Shown piece by piece: positions 34,201-46,200 of a stretch of DNA of 64,000 bases. Position numbers and translations under genes: made by a program. Each line of letters opens with the position of its first letter. Within the stretch, counting starts at the first letter, position 1. The notes beneath the pieces are model-generated. The model was not told the DNA's origin and did not search any database. It saw only the letters and a program-made list of their open reading frames with translations. The stretch comes from Magnolia sinica (lineage: Eukaryota; Streptophyta; Magnoliopsida; Magnoliales; Magnoliaceae): positions 17,626,001-17,690,000 of the forward strand of contig NC_080588.1 of the NCBI RefSeq assembly GCF_029962835.1, written 5' to 3'.

Positions 34201-37200
34201 CATGCGAATGTAAGCTTTTTCATCACTGCTACTTTCTGGATGAAGAAAAGCAACTCCTCCGGCGCCCCATGTATGGGTATGGGATTGCGCAAAGAATAAA
34301 CGATAAGACACCATCTTCCACATAATCTCCTTTGGCAAGCTTTTATCCTTTGATCCGGAATATGGCTTTTTCATACCTTCCACCTAGATGAGAAAATACT
34401 TCTCACAAGGTTATTCAACAATTTGGTCTTACAAACCATGCAAGGTATAACCAAAAAGAGATGACGAAAAACAGCCTCCCATGATGCACAACCTTTCAAG
34501 TTCCACAGCAGCATAATTCTAAAAATACTCAAAAGTTACTCCTACTTTCCAGCTGAGGTCAGCAAGGAGGAGTTCCTTCACTAAGATCTCATGTGAAAGT
34601 AAAAAGCTGCTGATCAATGAAATCCAAGTAAATTTTTTTATCGGTAGAAAAAATACTTGATTAAAAAGAGAATGGTGTGAGGCCATTAAAATGCAAGTGC
34701 ATTACAAAGAAAAACCAACCAGCAGGGGGCACATTCCTGCAACTAATATGGAAAGAGGAATCTGCAATCATGGTCCAAGAGAAAATAAGATTGTTTAACT
34801 TGGTTGGGCACAGCAGAAATTGGATCGGTTCTATTGCTAAACATCCGGCTTATCAATGACATGCAAGTAATTGATTTTTACAAATAAAAAAATATAATAA
34901 TAATGAGAAAGCCTTAGCTGACGGTAGTTAATCATTGAGAAACATCAATAACTAGTGTCCAAGAGATAATTGTTTTATAAATGAAACACAAAAAAGACAC
35001 ATTTTGTATTAGTAAGAAAAGAATGTTCAATCACTATTTTACACAAATTCACACTATAAAATAGACTGTACAAATACCGAGTCATAAATGATTCATGGAA
35101 CAGTTGCTGACTATGATACAGGACAGGGTGAGCATCCAATGGGAGACCACCAAGTGGTTGCATTGCTGGTTGACCAACAATCAAGCCATACAATTGCATA
35201 TCATGCCTGGATCAGGCCTAGCATCATGATTAAACATCTAACTGTCCATATTGATGATCTGAACTCTCAACATGGTCAATATGGATGGTCAGACAGTCCA
35301 ACACATACATTCGGACAGGTGAATTTATCAGTTCTTTGACCTTCACCCTTGGAAGGGCCTGATCTGGGTCTGAATATAATCTAATTGCCAGATATTCAAG
35401 CCAACAGCTTCTGGGACCCATCTAGGACCCATCTAGCTAACAGATAGTGTGACTTGAATGCACCAGAATATTCAACCATTTGCCACCTGCTGACAAGCCC
35501 ATAATGTTAGTATAGAATTCTAGAACATGTTACAATAATGGCTGCTAGAAATAAACAAATGTAGAACATTTATGAGGATGTAGGAACATTTGTTAATTCT
35601 TAAATATGTTAAAGATATATCGTTAACAAAAACTATCAAATTCCTTCTTCGTTGAAAACAGAGATTCCTGTTCACGAAATAATCAGTAGGATAGATCAGG
35701 GTTTTTTGAAAAGTTGAGGGTAATGGAGATTAGGGCTGCAACTTCAGTTCCGAACCCGAGTGACCCAACCTGATTTTGGGCTGGGTTGTCAGGATCCACA
35801 GGTTGGTTTGGAAAACTCCAACCTTATTTGAAATTGGATTGGGTTCGGATTGAGTAAATTTGGGTCGGGTTAGGAATAATCACATGTATTTGGATCGGGT
35901 TGGGTCAGGTTGGGTTGAGTATGGAAGAATTGGCAACCTTGGGTTGGAATTCGTGTCCAATTGGGTTGTGGATTGGATCCTCTGAAGGTCAGGTTGTGCT
36001 CGGGTTGACCCTCATCCCAGCCCAACCTGCCACAGTTGCACCCCTAATGGACGTTATCCAATGAACTCAGTACCACAACTGCAACCCCCAATCACCATTC
36101 CTTTCTCAAGATTACTCTATGAAAATTATCTTACCCGTCCACCTTCAATGTAGCAGAGAAACCTCGGTTTCCACATATTTGAACCATAGCTGCCGTACCA
36201 AATGCTGATCTTGGAATAGACTGATCTCCAGAGAATAGGACCATCTACACTTTGAACTGGGGACAAGACCGGTTCATTGTCACATTCTTCAGATGAGACC
36301 AAGGAAGTTCCTTCATCAGGTGTGAAATGATTTGAATCAATCTCTTTCTCATGGCTATCTTCATCAACTTTCAGCTTCGAAAGGGGCAGGATAACATCCT
36401 CAACAGCCTCAGCAGGGCTTGTTCCACATAAACCTCCAGGAGATTCTGATAAAGCATTGCTCAGTCTGTCATTCTCGGCATCAGAGTCAGAAGCCGAGCT
36501 CAGATTAGGCTGCATTTTCAACAGCAATAAATCAGAAAGCAATTTGAGAGGTAGGCTGTGTAGCATGATCTTTATTTGTAGGGTGGATAAATAATGCATA
36601 GCTCTGAAACTTTACTGCAATCCAAGTCCAACACCACCTTCATACAGACTGATGGCCTGCATCTGATTTCCTATTCTGATCGAGTTTGTTGATGTTTTCA
36701 TTTTAGAGTGCAAGTCTTGGCTTTAAGAGTGTGGTTGCTTAGAAGCCCTGTGAGCACATTTTCCAGAAATACATGGCATCTGAAACAAGTATGCTGTTGG
36801 AGAGTTTGTATCAAATTCCCTCCTGCATAGAGCTGATAGCATCCTACTGTGACTGGCTGGATGTATCAGCAATTTGGTTTTTCTCAGGTTCTTATAGGTT
36901 CCTTCCATAATAAAGAAAGTCAAGGTAATTGACCTAAAATCTTAGGCAGGCATTGTCCTGACAAAAAGCTAATATTCAAGGTCAACTAGGTTTTTCCTTT
37001 CAGGAGACCCCAGCCTACCAAAAAAAAAAAAAAAACTGGGGAAAAGGGCATTTTGGCAAAAGAATTACATTGTAGGCCCCAGAAAAAGGCAAGAACTTCT
37101 TGACTTTTAAGTTCATTTAAAACGAACGTTCTCCACAAGAATGTTGAGGATGATGCTCTAGACTATTTGTGGGCTATTGGGTCGAGCAATGACTTGGATA

Positions 37201-40200
37201 GGCCTACATATGATACTTGTGGACTAACAAACAGGAAATTGTAGGGTCCTTTCCGTTAGAAAATGTGTAGTTTGATACATGCTGGTTCGGTGACCCAAAC
37301 AGTTAACCTAATGGCCCCCATAGAGAATAAGGGATGGCACTGCATCTAGGCCTCCGGTTACAACAATTTGCTACCTACAATCAGATTGGTTGCCCCAAAG
37401 GCAATCAAATCTATTCAGCTGGTCCAAACGGATTATGGACCCATATGCGTGTATCAATCAGAAGTTTGTACCACATGTCCACTGTTTACACGTGTGCACT
37501 GTTCATCCACAGAAATGCATGGATTAAGAATAATGTTCTATTTTCTTTGTAGTGGTTAGTGTAACTTTTTTAGGATAAAACTTGCTTAGCAAGCAAAGAG
37601 TTGGAGTTTAAATCAATTAAGTGGTGTGTGCAAAGGCCTATACATACACCACCATATCTGTGTGGCTTGAGACATGATTTTTTGAATGGGGACAAATTAA
37701 AGTTTCTTTTTGATTTCCTTTATTGAGAAGACTGATTCTTCTCCTACTGCATTTTTCTACTAGAAGGCCATTGGAGGATTCTTCCACAATCTCTATTCTT
37801 CTTATTTGGAAGGTTTCTTCCCGTTCTCTAGCTGACTAAAACACAAGGCTACTGGAAAACAACTCCAGTTTCACTATTTTGGTTTATTTATCTATCTTGT
37901 CACCTGCAAGGTGAATATTGACGTGAAATTTGGTACATACATCTATTCCCATACTAGAATTCAACTTTCATCAATTTGAGACATCAATTTATGTATCAGA
38001 GCAACTTCCCTCTTGGGAATTCTGTTTTCTTTTTTCTCTTTCTTTTAGCTTTCCTCCCAAAATCCACCCCAACCCCTAAAAACCATAAATCCAAACCCTA
38101 ATCCTGATTCCTATTCTAAACCTTAACCCTAAGTCCTTAACCTTCTTTTCCCACATAAAGAACCACTTCTAGAACCAACCTGCCCTTTGTTCCTTTTCCC
38201 AATTTCTAACAGCAGCCCTTTACTTCACAATTTCCCACCCATGGCCAAAACAGCCCAAAATTAAAAACCCTAGCCAATACAAAGCCCCTAAACTTAACTG
38301 TAGGCCTATCCCAACCCACCACTTAATAACAGTTCCCATCTCAACCTCTATTCTATAAGCCACATACCAAAACCCCAACCAAAATTAGATCCCAACCGAT
38401 TCTTTTAACGATAGCCTAACCATCACCCAAAGTCTCAACTTCAGTCGTCATCCCTTCACCCAATCTCATATCAGCTCAATTTTTTCTTGGAAATTAGTTC
38501 ACTAACAAACCCCTAATGTTCCCACAAGCAGTCCTTAGAAAACTTAGTTGAAGTCTTGGCCTAAAACAATTCCCTAAAAGCCTTGCAAACAACCTTAAAT
38601 TGTCTCAAGCCTTGCTGAAGAGCTTGGGATGAGGCTTAGATGGTGATGATGATGATGATCCCTTGATCTGCTGCAATGCATGCAGTGAACTCAAAATTAC
38701 AGGTTACGGAACCAAGAAAACCCCTAACAAACTCAAAATCGCTCATGGTAAACGCCTCAACTGATGATTCACTATGTATTGTTGATATGCTGCAAAGAAT
38801 GCAACAGAATCAAAATCATGTCTCAGACCATAAAGTACTTGTAGTAAAAGTCTTGAGTGAGAAAAAGGTCACCAACTATTGCTGACCACTGCAACCAATT
38901 TAGTGGATGAGAAATCATATGCAATAGGTTATAATCTACTTGAAATGAATGACCTATGTCACAAAATTAACCATCCTTTCACTACAACATCCAACACACT
39001 AAAACCACTTGCGTTAAACTTAAACCTTTTGCACTGGATCCAAAACACCATCAGAAGTGGATGCAAAGTGTCTTCAAAGTTCAAACAATATGCAAAGTGT
39101 CTTCAAAGTTCAAACAAGATTTTGCTCAAAATTGAAATCTTTGAATTGAGAAGACCCTTTTCAGGAACATTTCTTTTCTCTCAAAGAAAATGAAACAAAT
39201 GGTCAAGCATATGATGATGGTCTTCTGTGGTGATCTTTTCACCACAAGAAAATAATGATGCTGAAGACCTTCCATTTGATAAATTCTCTGTTAACAAGAA
39301 ATCATTCATGTGATGGGATCTCTCTTAAGATTCATGGTCACGATACAAAAGTTCCTAGGGAAAGAACAACTTTGAATTGCATAAAATCAGAGTTACTTGA
39401 TGTAGAATCAAAGGTACTTTCTTGTTTTTCCTTGAAGAAATGTAATTAACAGCTCTACATTGGAAGTAGCATAATGTCTCCATGAAATAACTATCATCCC
39501 TAGCTCTAGGTCGTAATTAGCATCATAAAGGCTCTCCAACTAGACCTTCGACATGGGCCCTTCCAGCTGATGGCAACTATTACTACGTCGGCATGTGCCA
39601 CATCATGCGCAATGATAACGCATACCCAATATGTTGCATGAGTGATGCAGGACAACTAACCACTTGCTCTAAAACCTCGAACTAATAGAGCATGACGAAT
39701 TAATCCCTTTATATCATAGCCTAGGCCCCACATCCCATGGGTTAGGACCTCGGCTGAACCCCCCTCATGGGATCTCTCTTAAGATGCATGGTCATGATAC
39801 AAAAGTTCCTAGGGAAAGAACAACTTTGAATTGCATAAAATCAGAGTTACTTGATGTAGAATCAAAGGTATTTTCTTGTATTTCCTTGAAGAAATGTAAT
39901 TAACAACTCTAAATTGGAAGTAGCATAATGTCTCCATAAAATAACTATCATGGTGGGCATAACGGTCCCCACCATTAGCGATACGGATACACCCCGTATT
40001 GGCCAATACGGGGTGTGTAACGTTTGATTTTTTTATTTTTTTTGGTCAGAAAAATCTGGAAAAATATTCATCAAATCCGGAATATTTTAAATATTCCAAA
40101 TATGCATTCATTTATAATTTTCAACATGTTTATGGTGGTGTAACGGTCCAATCTTTGGTGAGAATGCTATATCGGGCTGTCTGATGGATTTATGAACCTG

Positions 40201-43200
40201 AGAACCTGGAATTAACTGCAAACCTTTTATATTTAGTTTTCTAACTAGATAATATCTATATAAATTTACTATAATGAATGTTATACCAAAGCATCTTATA
40301 TTTTCAAGTTTTCCTTTTATTTATAGTGCTAGTGCATTGCATACTTCATGACTCACATACATTTCATTTCAATATATAAAGTTTAGGGACTTTTGTATCC
40401 TATTATGTAATTCATATACCCAACAATTTGATATCATTTTCCCCCATAGATCTTTAAAAAATTAAAATTAAATTGAGGTAAATAGTGTTGTCGATTCGGG
40501 GCTGATTTGAGGACCATTTGATGCCCCAAACTAGCATCAAATTAATGCAATCTATCGACACTTATCCCACTGATGGATTGGTGGACATTTATTGGACTGA
40601 AAAATGAAAAATATCAAATGGTCCTATTTCAAAAAACAAGTGTATGCAAACTAATGGTGAAAATTGTAGGAGTTATTTAATTTTGGTATTGTGACTTAGC
40701 AACAATGGTCCCAAAATTTAATTGGTTAATTTTGAGTTGATATATACCTCATGTATAAATTTTTAGGGCCATGTACTGGGGTCCACTCGATTATGTATTA
40801 TATATCCATGTCAACCATCCATTTTAGCAACCCATTTAAAGGCATTGGCAAAAAAAAAAAGGTGAATCCAGATCTCAGGTGGACCATTAGTGGGCCAGGC
40901 GGGCCACCTCGATGTATTTGTATATCCATGCCATCAGTCTATTTTGCCAACTTATTTTAAGGCATGGTCCAAAAATTCTGGTAGATCTAAATCTTCGGTA
41001 GACCACTAGTGAGTATCCCTTTAAAAGTGGGGCCCATCTTAATGCATTTGTTGTATATCCATGTGCTCCATCCTTTTTGCCAACTTATTTTAGGGCATGG
41101 TCCAAAAAATGAGGTTGATCCAAATCATAGGTGGACCACAAAATAAGGATTTAATTCCCACCATTAAAATTTTCTTAAGACATTTTTGTTTTTTTTTTCT
41201 TTCGGGGGTGGGGGGGCGGAGTAGGCTATTATTTGTGTTCTCTCTTCATCAAGGTTAAGGTCTATGTGACCTCATCAACAGCTTCGATGGAAAATAAACA
41301 TTATAGTGGGCCCTATGAAGATTTTAACAGTGGGCATTCAATCCCAACTATGTGGTCCAATTGAGATATCAAGGTGGGCCCCACATAACAAAACTGTGCT
41401 GCGAGCACCGTGCTACGTGCACCGTAGAGCATTAAAAAATTGAAGTGCGTGGCTAGAGTCCATTCATTTTTCCAAGACCGAAAATGAAAAGAAGAGAGTG
41501 GGAAACCAAAAGGAAAAGAGAGAGAGGAACGGGAAGAAAGAAAAAGAAGAAGGGCAGCAACAACTGTTGCCGCCACAGCCGCAACAGTGTTGCAACCGTA
41601 GCAGCCCAAGAAGAAAAAGAAAAGAAAGAAAAAAAGGTATGTTTTTTTTTCTTAAGGGTTATGGCCCGTAACAGTTGTTACAGTACCGTAGCGGCCGTTA
41701 CAAACCCAAAAAATGGAGATGCCCCATTTTAGGGCCGTATTCGTGTAACGATATCAACCGTTACAGTTATGGCCGATATGTAACCAATTTTGAATACCCT
41801 GTCCCTAGCTCTAGGTCGTAATTAGCATCATCAAGGCTCTCCAAATAGAAATTGAACATGAGCCATTCTAGTTGATTGCAACTAGTACTACATCCACATG
41901 TGCCACATCATGCACAATGATAACGCATACCCAATCATGTTGCATGAGTGATGTAGAACTATTTGCTCTAAAAGCTTGAACTGATAGAGCATGGCGAATT
42001 AATCCCTTTATCTCATAGCCCAAGCCCCACATCCCATGTGTTAGGACATCAGCCGAACCCCCCCTTGTGGGCCCTACTTCACATAGGTTTTGCTTCACAC
42101 AAGCCACCCACCTTACACGGGCCACCCACCCCGAGTGTGTGCCTACATCCCACAGGCCACCCCACTTGAGCCCGGTGTGAAAATGCCCTTGCATTAACCA
42201 CCCCCGGTGAGGAGTCTTGAACACGAAACATCTTGCTTTGATACCACTTTGATGTAGGACAACTAACCATGTACTTTAAAAGCTTGAACTGATAGAACAT
42301 GGCGAATTAATCCCTTTATCTCATAGCCTACGCCTCACATCACATGGGTTAGAACCTCGGCCAAACCCACCTCGTGGGCTCCGCTTCACACAAGCCAACT
42401 ACCTCACACGGGCCGCCCACCCCGACTGTGCCCCTGCATCCCACAGGCCACCCCACTTGAGCCCAGTGTGAAAATGCCCCTGCATTAATGAGACAGCCCA
42501 ATCTCATTCATGCCTTACTGTTAAGGCCTCAAAAAGGGCAAAGGAGCGGGTGCCATGCTGGGCAATGTGCAGAAGATCTGGGCGCTGCGCCACACAGGCA
42601 AATCAAGTTGTAGCAATCCTGATAGACGACATGCCTACCCACTCATAGGCCAAGTCGGCGATGCACCAAACGGGCGAAAGACTCCCACAGTGCGCCGCCA
42701 TAGCGCCGCACCAATCAACATGCAAAAGCGTGGCTAGTGCTTAGATCAAAGGGCATCACACTACACAACACGCCATGTGGCAGATCATCATTCACCTCGT
42801 CCACCACCCCATCACCTACAAATAGCCCAAGCAGTTCTACAGGAGTTTGCAATTTTTTGACAAGAGGGAGAGAACTAGAGGATATCATTTGAATCCCAAA
42901 TCCTATCACCAGCAAGGAACCCCATGCGTCAAACCTACTCCCTGCCGGATAGGATCCCCTGCAATGGGACTTAAGACAAGAAAAGGAAAGGGTCTATGTA
43001 GGACGTGTTGCAGCCAGTGGGATCTTGGGGTGGCCATTGTAACCCTGCGATGGTTGTAGCCCATGGCGCAGCGGCCATGGCTTCCTTGCGTCAACAGGTT
43101 CCCCGACCATGTCAGCCTGCCTATTCCTGCGGCCTAGGTGCGTGCGCAAAGGCCTTGCCCCTTCCGCGGTGACTCGCCCTTCACCTTTGGCAGCCATGAC

Positions 43201-46200
43201 TCCCTTGCAGCAGCGTACCACACTTGTGCTTGTCGTGATGGCCACAGCGGCCGAGTTGTGTGACACAGTGGCCATGGCTACACCACAGAGTTTTTTGGGG
43301 CTCCAGTCTGGTTCTATCAACCTTTGCAATGGATTGCACCGATACAAAATATCAACAATAATTCAAGGATTATGATGATATGAGTATCCTAGTGTTTGCA
43401 AAATAACTATCTAATAAACTGCCTTGTCGCCAGGATGATGTCCATGCTAAAGCTTTCCACCATCCAAAGTTGGTCAGTGGTCTGCCTATTAAGAAATCAA
43501 TCTCCATGTACTGAGTTCTTTGAGTTCAAAGTCATAGCTAGTCTTCTAGAGGTCTCCGTCCCAGAGGCAGAGCCCAAAGCTGCACCGCTTGATCAGAAAT
43601 CAATTGTCATCTAGCCTAGAACTTAATAAAATAAGAATAAGTCAATATGACCCGATCAACCAGGGATGGTGCAGTCTGGGCGGTCAGCTTGACGATTATG
43701 GACCGTTAGCTTGATGGTCTAGACGGTGAGCTTGACTGCCTGTAAAGTGAGCCTGGAGGTCTGTACGGTGAGCTCGGCGTGATTCCAACAACATTCTTTA
43801 GAAATTCACTCATAAACTATTCGCCTTTTAATCAAGGGTGTTCTATATGATGTAATTAACAGTTTGTGCCAGACCACAGCTTGGAATGTAAAGAATTCAG
43901 AATCTCTGAAATAAAATGTCCTCTTTTGTTTCGTTTTCTTGTGCACTTGTTTATGTCTATCCATGAATGCCTATGAATTCCCCCGATCAATAAAACACAC
44001 GCAAATATTGCGCTAACACTTACAAACAAGATAGTGAAATAAATGTTGTCTTGTTCCAAGTTGCACATACCTTTGAAAGATTAATCTCATCATGTTATTG
44101 ATTTTGCTTCCCCATAAGCATGCCGTGAAGTTCATCATTAACACAAGTGACCACCGATTTATTGTGTATCACCTTCCCACTAAATGTGGGGACCCTCGGC
44201 ATCCAAAAGAAAAAGAAAGATTTTTCAGCCTTTTATTGACATTTGGACGATCAAAACCTTTTTAAGTTTTCACTACATATTTGGACCTTTGAACTTATGT
44301 CCTTCAATTGACCCCTTCGACCTTTAGAACCGTCTTCATGAGGAGAAGAGAGGACAACGTATCCCTAATGTATCAGAGTCGTCCACATACAATGATTGCC
44401 TTGCAACATTGGCCAACTCATCCATTACTGAGTTAGCTTTTGTAGGAACCAAATTAAACAAAAGAGTACACGATGACAGCATCACCCTTATCTCATTCAC
44501 CCTGAAAGAGTGCTTTCAAGGGCACGGCCTAGATCCCAAGACCCAAGGAAGTGCACTTTTTTGCCCATTCCATAATACCTTGTCAAGGAACTGAGAGGGG
44601 CAAGAGATGACTGCATCCCGCCTTGTACCGGTTAGAGTTTGGTTCCATTGGAATCACTGACTACAGAAAGGCCTGTGGAAAAAAGCTTATTTCGAAGGGG
44701 TCCAGTTTTGCACCCTATAGAACCATTTATATATAAAATGAGAATACAAATAACCACGTCATTTTCCATTTTGCTATAACTTTTCTCCCATTCATAGTAA
44801 GACATTTGGTCAAAGACAAGGACAAATGACTCAAAAAACAAAAAGGAAAGAAGGAAAAACAGCACCTCGAGTGGACGTGTTTTGATACAGTTGGTTAATA
44901 TCTTTTCCGGTAATTCTTCATTCAAAGCAGGCCAAAAGGAACTTAGTTCCTGACGAACCTGAAAAGCAAGATGTCTCATTTAAAAAAAAAAACAAATAAT
45001 GGATACGGTGGCAGATATAATGAACTGAACTTAACTGGTGGAAAGTAAAAGGACCACATTACCGCTTGTATTACACGCCATGTGGACTCAAATGGATAGG
45101 CCTCTGAAGATCCAACAATAGGTTTTCCATCTAGTAAAACTTCTACGCATGCAAGAACTGAATTTGCTAATGACATGAGGTTGTACCCTCCTTCCAAGGC
45201 CATCACAATCCTTCCCCTGGCAAACTCCATTAGCTGAAAATATAAAAGAACAAGTTCAATGTAAACAATTCCATAATCTCTCATGCAGTAACAAAAAGAA
45301 AAAGAAAAGTTTTTTTTTTTTTCTTTGGGGGGGGTGGGGTTGAGATGTTCAGCAGAATGCTGACCTTTTTCATCATAACTGAATATCCATATGGGCTAAC
45401 ACGACAACCCCCGAGTGGATCACCAATGGCTGTTTAATCAAGTGCATAAGCAGAGTTAAAAGCACTAAAATAGAATCATTACAAGACTTAAAATGTTCAT
45501 CAAAATCCAACAGCTCAGCAAATAACAAAGGGACAATAATTGTTGCCATTCAGAAGGATGTTCTAGCACTTCAATAATCAGTAATTAAAAGTATTTGTTA
45601 AGGATGACAAGATCAAAAGTTACAAGGCAACAATTAAGCTAAATTTCTAATGATGTTAGTTTAACAAGAACTATTACAGCAATCATGAAGGTATCCAACT
45701 ATAATGCATCTAAACAGTATTGCATTCCATATGCAAAGTGTAGGACCCTAGTCATTAGATTCATTACCCAAGGACCAGTACACTAATACAACCTTCCCCA
45801 AGGTATCAATGCATCAAAACTGAAATAATTCCATGAAGCCAATTGTAGCCTGTAGGCACTAGTCATAGCCATAATGCATAATCTCACCCTTACATAGTGA
45901 TTAATGCAGGGGCATTTTCACATTGGGCTCGAGTAGGGTCGTCTGTTGGATGCAGGGGCACACTCGAGGTGGGTGACCCATGCGATTTGGAGCCCACAGG
46001 GGAGGTCTCGTATTTGAGACTCCTTACCAGGGGTGATTAATGCCCATTTCACACCGGGCTCGAGTGGGGTAGCCCGTGAGATGCGGGGACACACTCGGGG
46101 TGGGCGGCTCATGTGATTTGGGGCCCACGAAGGGGGTTCGGCTGAGGTCAGGACCCATGAGATGTGGGGCCTGGGCTATGAGATAAAGGGATTAATTTGC

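Larger units (their letters stand above)
36510..44865 (-). other. Deacetylase intron, 8,356 bp
   Basis: Repeats in it are listed separately. 36600-38030 holds nothing recognised. 38040-38660 is a C-rich, CCCTAA-like low-complexity stretch. 38660-39250 has short open frames (38676-38885, 38879-39193) of no known family, plus a 28-bp direct duplication near 39060-39115. 43800-44865 holds nothing recognised. Confidence 0.75.

Noticed and set aside
38676-39193. Two adjacent plus-strand frames in the 8.4-kb intron
   Set aside because: No known family, a small internal direct duplication, and no splice or start evidence.
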